From Deroplatys truncata (lineage: Eukaryota; Arthropoda; Insecta; Mantodea; Mantidae), in NCBI GenBank assembly GCA_030765065.1, contig CM060977.1, positions 133,118,295 through 133,182,294 on the forward strand: a stretch of DNA of 64,000 nt. The letters run 5' to 3'. Of this stretch, positions 22,401 to 36,200 are shown piece by piece. The notes under the pieces are model-generated. The model was not told where the DNA came from and did not search any database. It was given only the letters and a program-made list of their open reading frames with translations. The translations under genes and the position numbers were made by a program. How positions within the stretch are numbered: position 1 is the stretch's first letter; each line of letters starts with the position of its first letter.

Positions 22401-23806
22401 CTCATAGATAACATGGTTTGCCCTCTTTCTTCCAAGACTGAATGTGTTGCTAGCTCCAAGAAGTTTGTCATTCCCTGTATTTGCAATTAGGTAGCAGATG
22501 ATAAAGAAATTTCAACTATCATAGTTTGTTTGTTTTTCCTCACTTCCTACATTTATTTTAATCTAAAAAAGATATGAGCTTTCCATAATTTTTTACCAAT
22601 ATTAATGTAGATTTCTATAGGTTATGTATTGAGTGTTCAATAATATTCATGAAAGATCCTTCTCAGTGTATGTAAAAGGCAGCTTGATCAACACTTACTG
22701 GCCTAATACTAAATGCCTTCAGATGTCCTTTGCAACCTCTCCATTAGCTCTGCTGAAGTGGCCAATTCACATCTACTGTTGTCACTTGAAAGACACTCTG
22801 CTAGTACTTCAGTGCATCTCTTCTCATACTTCGCGATCATTTTACCACTCAACATTTCCACAAGTGCCTAATGGTTATTTTTATAACATTTCTGCAGTAC
22901 ATCTTTATTTCCTACAATAAACACAAAAAGTGTAATTTCATTACACATTTCAACTTTTTAGCTCTGTACTGAAATGGTGTACAACACAAAATAATTTTGT
23001 AGCACTAAACTTCATTTACTTGATTGAGACTCCTAACAGCTATAGATAAACTTTCTGTTACAAGTAGCATTAATTGAAAACAGAATTTAGGTAACATTAC
23101 AAGACAGGTATTCTCAGATCTCATTGCTTTCGTTACTGTTAAAAAATCAATGCAATCTGAAGTGTTGCATATTTTTTAGGGACTGCTTGAAGTCCACACA
23201 CCAAGACCAAGTTCGGGAGACTTGCTAAGAAGTTATTAATCAGTGTTTCTATTCCTCTCAAGAATTTGAATATTTTAATATCATGTTTGTAATCTGTATA
23301 AAATTATAGGTGTATGAAAATGTTTCTTCCTCTTGTATTATATCGTTTATAACTAACTATTGAATAGCAGTTGCTACATTGTTGATATTTTATCTGATGA
23401 AGCCACAGAATTATAACGAATTATGGTGAATAAAATCTGTCCCCTCTTGACTTAAATTAATGAAAATGTGTATTGCAGAAGAGGAGTGATATTTATGTAT
23501 TCTGCTTTTGTTCACATTTTCTGCCATACAAGCGACCTACCATAACTTTACTCCAAATTCTCTTAATTTGAAGGATGGTAAAACAGAGGGCGGGAGGAAT
23601 GCTTTCCTAGCAATTTTCTTGTGGGGAATAATGCAGTATATGCTGTAACTTTTGTAACACAGTTTGCAGTAGATGCAGCACTCTTGGTATAGTTACAGAT
23701 ATCTAATATAAACATTTTGAAAGGTTATGGTGGACACTTAATAGAATGAAGAGAGAGATAGATAAGAAAAAGGAAGACATTTGTCTGACGGACTCTTTAT
23801 TTTCAG
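22401..23806. other. Intronic or upstream DNA, nothing recognised
   Basis: AT-rich, no exon, repeat family or RT motif found. The missing N-terminal exon of GlyP was looked for here and not seen. Confidence 0.4.
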
Positions 23807-23908
23807 AGGGTGTACTACCTGTCATTGGAATATTACATGGGACGATCACTGCAAAATACAATGATCAATCTGGGCATTCAAGGAGCCTGTGATGAGGCCA
23901 TGTACCAG
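23807..23908 (+). CDS. GlyP: GlyP exon (approx. residues 82-115)
   Basis: Thirty-four codons beginning [15 protein letters not shown] and ending ACDEAMYQ, flanked by tttcag before and gtttgt after. The segment forms the start of the N-terminal catalytic domain just after the cap'/AMP-site region. The boundaries coincide with the known second coding exon of animal phosphorylases, so the missing N-terminus probably lies in one upstream exon. Phase 0 at both ends. Confidence 0.96.
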
Positions 23909-24210
23909 GTTTGTATAATTTGTCTATATTTTTTATTAAGATGGGATGCCACTAGTATTTGCAGTCAATAATACTTTCATTGTAGTATTGACTAGAATTA
24001 TTACATTTTGCTCTACACGCACAAAAAAAAAAAAAAAGAGCTGCTGAGTATCTCCTATCTTATTATTAAAGACAGCTTATCTTGAAAACAACACATGATA
24101 CTAGGAAATGATTTTAAATAATCGCTTCTTTGTTTGAAGGAGGAAAAAGTATGGTGGTAGTAGATGTTATCATTTAAATGTCATTTTTTTTATTATTTTG
24201 TTTTATTTTT

Positions 24211-24252
<42 letters not shown>

Positions 24253-27200
24253 CATATCATCTGGCATGGCATTCAGTGTTTGATATATGTAGTACCTCTT
24301 ACATTGCACATTTTAAAATAGGGCAATTTTTCTTAATCATGTTTCATACTTAACTAAAAAAATCCACAAAAAATGTGGAATCAAACACAGTGAAGCAAAT
24401 AATTCACTAAATTAAACCCGGCAAGTGAAGCAAGAATAGATCCACAGTTGATACTCTAGTAATTTGTTTGTGAAACTGAAGAATATTTTTTTTTATATTT
24501 TTGTGCAATAATACTTTGAAATATTAAAATTTCGTAATTTACATGCTTTGTGCTATTTTTTTTTATTTATTTATTTATTTATTTATTCATTCATTCATTT
24601 TTGCTTTTATAAATCAGACAAGCATTTGCTTTTGTTTTAACAACTTGAGGGGTTAGTTTCAGAAGTTAGTAATTTCAATAAGTTGAGGAGCGTATCCATT
24701 CAGGTAAGAAAAATGGAGAGGTTTTCATCATGGTTTAGCGTTTACAAGAAGAAATCTATATTATTTTGATTAATGGTCTATGAATCAATGTGTAAGACAA
24801 CTCTTAAACACAATGAAAGAGTTCCATCGGATACTTGTATCATACTCTTTGTGACTTGGTTCAGAAATTCAGATTTCTTGGTGCTAATACTAAAAGAAAT
24901 GTGCCTTGAATACTCAAATTCATTACAATTAAAGTCTTAGGATAATCTGATATTATTCTAACTTCACATTGTAGAGCAAACATTCCTTTACCTTCTAAAT
25001 TCCAATCAGTTTGTAGCTTGAGCAAAAGAAAACTGTCAGCATAGCAGTAAGTATTAAATAGGATTTCAGAGGACAAGAATTGCAACTTACTATTGCAGTA
25101 ATTAGCATGAATTTTTTTGAAAGTGTATCCACAGTTATTAGCTCCCTTCTTTGACTCGCATTAAAAACTGTAACGAAGATTCATGCTACAGAAAAGGCTC
25201 AGATCTAGCACCATTATACAGAAGGGAATGAAGTGATGAAAAAACGGCCATACAGAATTATGTTATTGATAAACTCTGTCTCATGAAAGAAAGCAAATTC
25301 AGATCATGTCCAGGAAGTCTTTGTCAATTCATGTGTTACTGCTGTTGCAGTTGATACATGCGTAAAAAAAAAAAAACAGAATCCTTTTACCTGTGTTTTA
25401 GATTAGCCAGCCCTGACACACACTTTGGTAATTATATTAGTACAAACAGGTTCCGACATGTATCAAACACAAAGGGAAGATCACCAAATACTTTATTTGA
25501 AAGAATGCATCTTTGGCTTTAAGATAAACCTAATTTGAAATTTGTTGCTCAGCTAGAGGAAAATAAAAGCCAAGAGTACCTAAATTGCCAGTTTTAAATA
25601 AATACACATTATTTTGTTGCTCCCTTCAGTTCACCAAATTTCACTAACATTTGAGAACTTAGATTGGAACCTGTGATGATATGGGATAAAATGGTTGCCT
25701 TCAAGGCAAGAGCTGAAGTGTTTAAATAAAAATATATTGTATAAGCAACTAATTGCAATGTGTTTATATAGTGAAGTAAAGACTTAATGGAGGAGTGGGC
25801 ATTATTTCATTGAAGTGACTTGGCCAGTTGAAAATTGCAAATGATTGAAATTGCTTCATTTATTGAATTTTATCCCATTGTCAAAAAGTATCATCATGGT
25901 AATTATCTTGCTTGCTTGCGGAAATCATGCATGATTTTTACTGTATGAACTTTTAGTATTTGCGTTAGCTAAAGCTCCATACTTAATGGGAAACAAACAG
26001 TGTCACTTATCAAAGGACATTACATGACAGAGTGCTTTTAGTAGTAGATGTATGTAGTTAGGACTGTAACCTTATCCATTCTTTTAATGTGTTTTATATT
26101 TATTCCATCCTTTAAAACAAGCTACATTGATATAGGCCATGTCAAATTTTTAGTACACACACGCGCACACGCTCTCACGCGCTCACGCTCACGCATATAC
26201 AATTATTGTACAAGGAATCAATTTCAATTATATGCTACATATACATGATATATAAAAACTGATAACAAGAGCTTCTCACGAATGTCCATTTTATTTGCAA
26301 CATAGTGACCACCACCTTATTTAAAACCATCTTTTAGAAAGTATGCATTGATTTCTCAGCTTGGTTTGGACATTGAAGAGTTGGAGGAACTAGAAGAAGA
26401 TGCTGGTCTTGGCAATGGAGGTTTGGGACGCCTGGCAGCTTGCTTTCTCGATTCTATGGCCACCCTTGGTTTGGCAGCTTATGGTTATGGAATTCGCTAT
26501 GAGTATGGAATCTTTGCTCAGAAGATAAAGAATGGAGAACAGGTACAATTCATTAGTTTATTTTGTAAAAAAAAAAAAGAAAGAAAAGAAAAAAAAAGCA
26601 CAGAAAGGGTTTCATTATAAAAGAAATGTTATTAACATGGTAAACAAATACAATATTTACAGACAGAAGAACCTGATGACTGGCTAAGGTTTGGAAACCC
26701 ATGGGAGAAAGCTCGTCCAGAATATATGCTTCCTGTCAACTTCTATGGTCATGTTGAAGATACTCCTCAGGGCAAGAAATGGGTTAAAACACAGGTTGGT
26801 TTTGTTTCGAGTACTGTTACAGATGAAAATGATAAGTGTAACATTACTACTTGATGATTTCTTAGCAGATACCACATAGAAGTTCTATTAAGAGTTCAGT
26901 AAGCTGAGTTGAGTTATCTTAGCTTTCAAAAACTTGGACATTTTAAATGTTCTGAAATCCTTGTGGTTTATCATTAGAAGAAAAAGCAAATTCTTATGTT
27001 TGAGGATGTGAGTGTACTTAAGTCATGTCATGGTTAATTCTGAATTTGTAGTTCCGTCATCTTTAAAAGAATTGCTTTCTTCAAATCATAAATTGAATCA
27101 GATGCAAGCAGTTTTTTGTTATAATAATCATACAAGTGGATCACTCGCTTGAAAGCTTGACTACTTTTTTAGTACTTACGTCGAACAGGTTTTGAAGGCA

Positions 27201-30200
27201 TGTTGCCTCCATCATCACCTAACAGCCACTGACACAATTCTTGGCTTTAATGCAGATGTTGCTTCTGGCTAGATGTATGTGGAGAAGAAATTGTTGTCAG
27301 ATGAAATGCTAAACTTTAATAGGTGATCCTTGTTCTTCTGTTATCAGTTTTTCCCATATTATTAATTCTATCTAGATTCCTTTTATTAATTTTGCATGAA
27401 GTGATTTGCTGTCCAAAAATGCAGAGCCCACTTCATGTTGTAGCATGTCTGCCTCACATTCAAGAGGTCCCAAGTTCAAATCTTGGATAGGGTGAGTTAC
27501 CTGGATAAGGTTTTTTCCCGGGCTTTCCCTTAGCCTGAGAAAATTGATTTCTGGCAACTCTAAGCTCTAGGGACCCTGGGCCCATTTGAGCATCATTTTA
27601 ACCCCTTTCTTCCAATATGCAAGTGCAGATTTTTCCACTTCTTTGAACTTTAAAGCTTTCAGAGGTTCTTTAAGCCTCTCATTAATATTCCTTTTTGTTT
27701 TCCCTGTGTAACTTAAGTCACTGGAATCAATTTGGTAAATGCCTAGCATTTTATATATTTAATTTTGTCTTTCAGTATTCATTTTAAAAATGTTATTTAG
27801 GCTGTGTTTGTTGGTGCTCCATTTTTGAACAGAGTGTCCAGGGATGGAAAGTAAATTGCATAAAGTATTTTTCTTTTATGATTTTCTATAATGTGGTGGA
27901 TTGGCTTAGTTTGTTTTGGTTTTCAAACTATCCAAATTTTTTGTAGATTATTTGTTTCGTGAAAACATTGTTATGGGCAAATTTTATGATAAATTTAAGT
28001 TTGTTTCGATATTAATTTTCCTTCATAGGTAAATTCACCAATATGAAGGCTAGGCTATTGAAATTTGCATGTTTATGTGACACTGAGTTGTATTAATTGT
28101 TTATATGTAATTTTTTTCCCTGAAATGTACAAATTCTAGTTTATCAGTTCTGATAAATTTTATATCCAAAAAAGGAGCAGGAATTGTGTCAATGGCTGTA
28201 AGCTCAATATGGGGGCAATATGTCTTCAAAACATCTTTGAAGTAAAAGCTCAAAAAGTAGTGAAGTTTTTGAGTGAGTCAACCTCTCATTTTATTAACGC
28301 AACAGACACTGTGCTTTACTATCTTCCAAAAAGACAAGGATGGTGATAGAGTGAGAGGACCTACAGTCATGTTGGGCCTTGGAGATACTCTGATACTTGA
28401 TGATACTGTTTGCTAATCAGAGAGCCGCAAACAAAACTACTCAGCTACCCTGCTCTACACCAAAAATATAGATCTAATAAAAGCATATAATTTATTTCTA
28501 ACAAATTTTTTGGGGCAGAAACATTTCTAACATATTGGTTGTTTTTTGGTTTGAACTTTCAAATAGTTTTTACCTTGAAAAGTGCTAAAGTAAGGCCTTC
28601 ATATGTTTTTTCTTGTGTTTAAAGGCAGGATTTAGGAACCCACTTTTTAAAGATTTTACTATTACTTCAGCCTCCTTTATCCCCTTGTACCTGCAATAAA
28701 ATATTAAATAAAACCATTTCTGCAAACATAGATGAAGTAGATAAAAGAATATTCTTTTTTAAGAATGGTTCATAGAAGAGGGTGTAGAAAAATTGTGTAA
28801 ATGTAACACCTCAGATGTTTTATTTCAGCAGCAACAGTGCTACAACCTTGGCCTCTTGCACAATCAGTCTCCATTCTAACCTATTTTATTCTTTCCTACA
28901 CCAATTTGTCACCTCCATAATCTTTAAATCCTGGAGAACCTTGTGAAGCCACCTCATCCTGGGCTATCCTCTCCTTGCTGAGTAGTTTCTTGCATTCATA
29001 TTCTTTTGGGTATACTGCTTTCCTCTATATGCCATAAATGGCCAAGCTGCTGTAGCCTTCTTGCTTTTATAAATCTAACTATATCTTTCCCTTTTATAAT
29101 TTGGTTAATTTCATAATTATACCTGATTTGTCCTGGTCCTTTATCGTGCATAGATTTTTCTTAGCATTTTCTGTTCAAATTTCCTTAAAATTTCCCATTC
29201 TGTCATGGACTGTCCAGGTTTCAGCCCTATATGTCACCTCTGGACCTATTAATGTTTTATATACATATGAATTTTTCTTGTTCTAGATAACTTTTCAGGA
29301 GTTTCAGATTTGCAAATGTACTTTACTCCCTGCCTGGATTCTGTCTTTTATAGTGCTGCTCATTTTGGTTTCATTAGATATCTATTATATTTCCCAAAAA
29401 TTTGAATACTCCTTCAAATAGTTTTTGTCCTATTTCTAGAGCTTTCGTTCTTTCCTGAAGCTGAAATTAACCATAGATTTAGGTTTTATGTTTTTAGTTT
29501 TAGTTACTTTCTATCTTCTGCTCTCTTCCTTTTTCTAATTGTTCATAGCCTTTTATTTTCTTCTTTGACATGACTACAATGTCTGCATCATCTGCATATG
29601 TGCATGTAACTCAACAATTGCACCCCTATATATTGTGTGTGTGTGTGTATGCGCGCGCACGCACGCTTCCTTAATTTAATGTTTGACAATTTGACAAGGT
29701 ATACTTAACAAACAAAGGTTTACAACAATTATGCCAGTGTTTCCAAGCTTAGTTACATGTCTCTGCTGCTAATATGTTCATTTTCATTAGAAAAATAATA
29801 TTGTTCAGTCTATAGAGAAAACTTTGATTCATGCTTACTGGAAGAAAAAAAGAAAAAGGAATGTAGATTTTCTGAGGAAGCTTGTTTAAACTGAAATAAT
29901 TTAAAGATATGATCCACTTTCATAATGCAGGGATAGCATGTCTGCCTTGTGTTTAAGAAATTCCATATTGGAACCTCAGTTAAGTTAAGTTAAAAGGATG
30001 TTCCTCAGAAGACAAATGTAGGGTGACTGTATGGACCAGACCAACTTAAACTTAACTTCACCCATTTCTTCATTCACAATTCAGTATGTGTTACCCAGTT
30101 AAAGGATGTTAAACTTGCAAAGCAAGAAAAAAAATCGGTCTTCTTCATAAATGCAAGATGTAAAATTGTTATATTCTATTGAATATTGTCAGTTATATCC

Positions 30201-33200
30201 ATCTTGACAAGACCAAAGGTGTACTACAAGTGAACATTACAAAGAATAAAGTGAAGGATTGGATTTCACTGTTACTAACCACCTAAATGTACCTCACAAG
30301 CTTTCATACACTAACTCAAGAGTTATTCAGAAAATTCTCTTGCACAAAGGCATCCATTGTCAAGTTCATAATTCTCTCTGGACTATAGAAGGTGACAAAC
30401 TTAAAAAAAGTAATAATCTTTCAGCATGCCAAGTTATAGAAGCATAATGTCTGCTCTTTGTTGCAGGTTGTGTTTGCTATGCCATATGATAATCCTATTC
30501 CAGGATATGGTAACAATGTAGTGAACACTCTGCGTCTCTGGTCAGCGAAGTCACCAGTGGAGTTTGACCTCAAATTCTGTGAGTAGTAGAGTAATGTAAT
30601 GTAATGTATGAATACCAGTATTATAGCAGTTTTTACTTGGAACAAAATAGTAAAACATTGAGAGGAAAGTACTGTTATTATTAAATTTTGTTACATTCTT
30701 TTTACTTTCTCTACTACATGTAGTAAGTAGAGGAAGTATTGTATCCACCCAAAAATTCGATCCAGAGATTTCACCGGAAATATACGTTTGAGACCCCCTG
30801 AATCCAAAAAAAGCATTTTTAGGGGGGAAAGAGAGAGAATGAGAGAGAGACGAACAGTCGGATAAACACCAAACTTGGTATTTAGGTTCAGTATCTTCCA
30901 GAGATGTGACACAAAGGTTTTCAAGAAAATCCCCCCACCCCAGATTACCCTTTACATGGAACAGTTTTTGAAAATTTTAATTTTCCTCAAAAATGGCTCT
31001 AATGATTTTGATTAAAATATCATATGTTTAAGATATTTTCATGACAAATGAAATTTATATCTCGAATTCTCTGGGAATGTCTCCAAAAGTATTCTTCATT
31101 GTGACCGACTTTTGCATAACTGGTAAACCATAAGAGATAGACAAAATTTTACTACACAAAAAATGTAGATCGCGTTAAAATACACAATTTGTCATATACA
31201 TTTTTTTTTTTTGTTGAGTGAACCATTTTCGAGATATTGCTTGTTATTCCCTTAAATTTTCCAATACTTTTTCTCAAATGGGAATTCGTTATTCATTTTT
31301 TTTTGGGGGGGGTCCTGGTAATGCAAAGAGAACGGAATACTCCACATAGCAACCAGCTCTTAAAATATTTGTCTATCGCTTAAAGCCTACCAATTCCCCT
31401 TGCATCTACAAGAAAATTAGCAATAAGATTAACATCTCAATAAACATGAAGCATATGGAGAATAAGCATTTGTAAAAATAGTTTGTACAAGAGTAGAGAA
31501 AGTTATGTGAGTGTAACACATCAGATTTTTTTATCTATAAATAATTTACCAAATATATCAACATACCAAGTTATTTGCAGGAGTGTTCATATAGGCTATA
31601 AAACTTCTACTTGAAGGTATACAATTTATCTTGTGTTACTTCTTGTTTTATGAAGAATGAAAACTACGTACATACATTTCATGAAGTAGAATATTGGCCA
31701 GTTTGGAAGTGGAAAGCATACATGTAGTAAACGTAATGAGATACTAGTGGCTTCAGCAATGTATTGCAAAACAGGTTCATTAAAAGATAAATTAGTATTT
31801 TTCAAATCAATTTTCTGAAAGAATACTTGTTTTTCTAGAGCTTTAATCAACATAAAGATGATCAACACAATTTGAGCAACATAAGGCTGTTATAAAAGAG
31901 CTTCCACTATCATGAAGATGTGGGGGGATGTTCTTGCCTCTTGTGCTTTGAACCCGACTCTATCCTGTTAGGGCTACAAGATTTCTCATAGTCCTTGGGA
32001 TTAATATCCAGTAGGTTTATTGTTTTAGGTCCCCAAGAATGTTAGCACGTTCATCTTATAATTTTGTCCATAGTCCAGAATGACTTGTTCCAGCTAAAAG
32101 ATCTTAAACTTATACAAAAAAGAGAAAGAAACAAAGTAGTTCACTAAAAACATTGTTTTTTAAACTACCCCTCTTAAACCTGGTTTTACCATTGTTCCCT
32201 GATTTCAATTTTGCATTACTGTACCTTTGTTTCTCTAGTTATAGAAAACAGTGGTGCTGTGCAAAACTGTTAAACATACAAGGTGTGATCAAAAAGTAAC
32301 AAGAATTTTTGTTTTTCTTAAAGAATTTTTATTTAATCATGAACATTAACTTTGTCATCTTCAAAGTAATCCCCCTGTTATAATACACTTGTGCCAGCAC
32401 TTTTTCCAATCTTGGAAGCACTTCTGGAACTCACTTTTTGTTATGGTGTTCAGCTCCTTCAGTGATTCTGCTTTTATCCATCAATGATGTCAAAATGTTG
32501 TCCTTTCACGGTTCTCTTTAGCCTCAGGAATTAAAATAAGTCACAGGAGGCCATGTTCAGCGAACAGTTATGCTGAGGCAGCATAACGGTTTTGTTTTTT
32601 GATAAAAAGTCACAAACAGACATTGAGGTGTAAACGGGTGCATTATCATGATGCAATTTCCATGAGTGGTTTTGCCACAATTCTGGTCGTTTCCTTCGGA
32701 TTGCTTCATGCAAATGGGCACAACTTCCAGGTAGTATTCCTTATTGACCATATGACCATAAGGCAGGAACTCCTGATACACTATCCCATTGTAATAAAAA
32801 AAAAACAGTGAGAAGAACCTTCATATGTGATCAAACTTGTCAAATTTTTTTCAGTCTTGGCTTTTCAGGCAGTTTCCATTGGGACGATTGGGCCTTAGTT
32901 TCGACGTCATGCCCATATACCCATTTTTCGTCACCTGTTATAACCTTCTTTAGAAGTTCTGGATTGTTTTCGACTTCATTCAGCAATTCCTGAGCATTTT
33001 CTACACAGCATCATTTTTGGTCGAAATTTGACAATTTCGGAACAAACTTTGCTGCTACACGTTTCATGCCCAAAACATCCGAAAATATTGCTTAGCTTGA
33101 GCCAAAGGATATGCCCACATCAGCAATATCTCTGATGGCGATTTTCCAAAACCATTTTCTTTACTTCTTCCACATTGTCGTCAGTAATTGATGTGCTATG

Positions 33201-36200
33201 GCATCCAGGGCTGTCGTCGTCTTCGTCTTCTTGACTCTCTTTGAAACGTTTATACCACTCGTAAACTCTTGTCTTACTCATAGTAGATTTGCCAAAAGCC
33301 ATAGTCAACATTTCAAATGCATGCTGCACAAATTTAATGCAAATTCTTTAATCCATCTTTTTCAAATTGGCCAAGCACTTAAAAACATGCATAACTTTTT
33401 CAACTGTGAAGTAGTTTAATGCCTCACTGTTGGAAAGCCAAACTTGAAGTCGTTTAGACCACGCACGTACAATACAAACTTTCCGGTGGCCTTTGCCCCC
33501 ACGTTTCAAAATCAACTTTGTATTTTAATGTTTATTTAAATATTATATATTTGCCTCTGCTTAGTCAGTAGTAATTTGTAGAAACACGTATCTCTTAGCA
33601 GGGCTTGGTGTGGCTAAAGAATGAAGGCTTACACAAATTATAATGGTATTTAACTTCGTTTTATTAATCTTTCACCTATTAAATAACACTTCATTGATGT
33701 ATCCTACTGTAGAGCTCTGACATTGTATTATTAATTGCACTTTTTAACACGTAAACTTTATATCATTCTCGCTGTAATGAATTTTCATGTCTCGAACTAA
33801 ATACATATCGAACTACTTGGGAACGCTGCCTAGTAGCATCTGCCACTTGAATTTGCACATTTTACTCTATTTAAATTTCTGATTGGCTAATCCTACTCCA
33901 ATAGAATACTTTTATTTAACTTATAACTTTTCTAGTTTTTGATTGGCTATTTATAAACTGTTTTAAATATTACATTATTGTTCCAAGCATTATTAGTAGC
34001 ATTATTAAACTTTCTAATTTATTGTCTTCTCAAGGTTACCTCATTGTTAGCAACTTTTGGCTTCTATTCTCACAGCTCCTACATTTTTAAATTACTTAAT
34101 ACATTCACATAACATTATTATACATGTACATAATATAAACATTAATACAATGACTGTTACATACATTTTACATATTATTACATATACATATTGCTTTAAG
34201 GTGGGCTGTTATTATTTTATATTACATAATTAGACTGATATAATTTAAGTGATAAAAATACTGCCTCAACTGTCAACAATAAACTAAATATTCAAAATAC
34301 TGAAAATGCAAACATACATGTGTACCAACGAAATAAAACAAAATTTTTGAACATTGGATGTATAAAGCTTGTAAAATTAAAAAATTCCCATTGTTTTTTG
34401 ATCACACCTCATATTATGATACCTGCAGGAAATTGGTGGTTCCATTTCTGTTCATGAAATAATATTCAAACATGCAGTCAATGGCTGTTATTCATGCATA
34501 CAGGCATCATTGTCACTTTTATTAGGCTCATTGCTGCTAAAGTGTGTTCATATAGGTCAGTTTTGTGCAATAAAGTGTTTTTAAAATATACGTTGCATGT
34601 AGCTATTTCATCAGCAGGCATAGGAATTTCTAAGCACTAAAGCCGGACAGAAGGAAATAAGGTTTAACTGTCACTGGATTATATGCAAGGACATTGCAGA
34701 TAACAAACCATCCCAATCTCTAGTACAATCTTTTGGCTTTTGCAGACACCATTAGACCAGTTTTTATCTACCTGTCACTGACCCTTGGCCTCGCTTGTTT
34801 TGCATTCCTTATAGTGCAAAGTTTTGAATGTAGATAACTTGAAGCCAACTGCTTAAGAATTCCTATGCCTGCTCATCTGTCTAGTAATCCTGTTTTGCCT
34901 GTTTTTAAAATACATACATTTTCTTATATTTTGAAAATACATTTCTGCTTAGGTGGACTTCATCCTAAAATACCATTGATGGTGTATAAGTCATTTTTCA
35001 CACCTGCACCACAGACTAATATCCTATTGGAATAGGTAGATGACAGAAAGTCATAACCACAAACCTTTTCCTTTTTGTTAGTAAATAATGCAGCCATGAG
35101 ACACAACAGGTTTTGATCTTATTTTTAGTTATCTGTGATTAGTGGTAGGATCTATTACAGTAAGTGGTTTAAAACAATTATTACAAGCAATTGATGTATA
35201 TTGTAAAGAATGGAGGTTAAAAGTGAATCAAGAGAAAACAAAAAAGGGGGAAAAAGGGGTTTTCAAAAAGGGGGAAAATTAAGCAAATATGAAAAGTGGA
35301 AGGGAGAGAATAAAGATTACAGGGTAGTGTGTGACTGTATCTATTTAGGAGTAAAAATAGATAGAGGTAATAAATGGGAGAAACAAAAGAAGTTTGCATT
35401 GGCAAAAGGTAAAGGAACAATGGCAGCAATTAGAAGCTGCAAATATAAAGTACCTAATATAAATGTTAAATGGCTGGAAAAAGTTTGAGATGGTTGTGGA
35501 GGCAAAAATGATGTATGGTATAGAAATATGGGGATTAGATAGAGGATGGGAAAGTATAGATGTGGTGCACAGGATGTTTTGTAGAGAAATACTAGGGCTA
35601 CCGAAGTCAATTGTAAGACAGGTAGCACAATTAGGAATGGGCAGGGTGCCAACTAAGGGGAAGATAATGGAAAGAGCTTTGAAATTTTGGTTCAAAACTT
35701 TAAATCTAGGAAAAAGTAATGTGTTAAGACAATGTATTGAATACCAAGAGAATAGCTTAATGAATGATGGATGGGCAAATAAATTACGGAACATTTTGGA
35801 GAAAAATGGGTTAGGAGATATATGGAGAAGGAGAGAAAATAATGTGAAAAATTTTTTGGAAAAAAGGCGAGGAAAAGACTGGAAGATATAGAAATACAAA
35901 TCATGTTCAGTGATATTGCCGAAAAGAGCTCATTAGTTTATTATAGGCCAATGAAAAATACATGGGGTAGGGAAAAATATATAGACATAGTAAATAAAGA
36001 AGAGAGAGAATCTATTGCATGGTTAAGAACCGGAGCATGGAGGCTAAAAGGGCTAAGACAGGGTATTCCTCAGAACCAATGTCCGATTGTGGTTTTAATG
36101 AAGGCATTGAACACATAGTATTTAAGTGCCAAGGAACAGAAAATTGGAGAAAAGAATTTTTTAATAAGAAGTGGTTGAAGGGGGATAGAAATATACTTAT

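Larger units (their letters stand above)
32279..34411 (-). mobile_element. mariner element with a ~0.85 kb internal insertion
   Basis: The terminal inverted repeats aggtgtgatcaaaaa match at both ends, flanked by TA (32277-32278 and 34412-34413). A normal mariner is about 1.3 kb; the extra DNA lies between about 33520 and 34370, on the transposase 5' side, and may be another repeat (see 33640). Confidence 0.88.

Noticed and set aside
26543..26620. Continuation of the phosphorylase exon past 26542
   Set aside because: The frame stays open, but family alignment resumes exactly at 26663 and a good GT donor sits at 26543.
35345..35899. 184-codon minus-strand open frame
   Set aside because: It is the antisense shadow of the A-rich LINE fragment on the plus strand.
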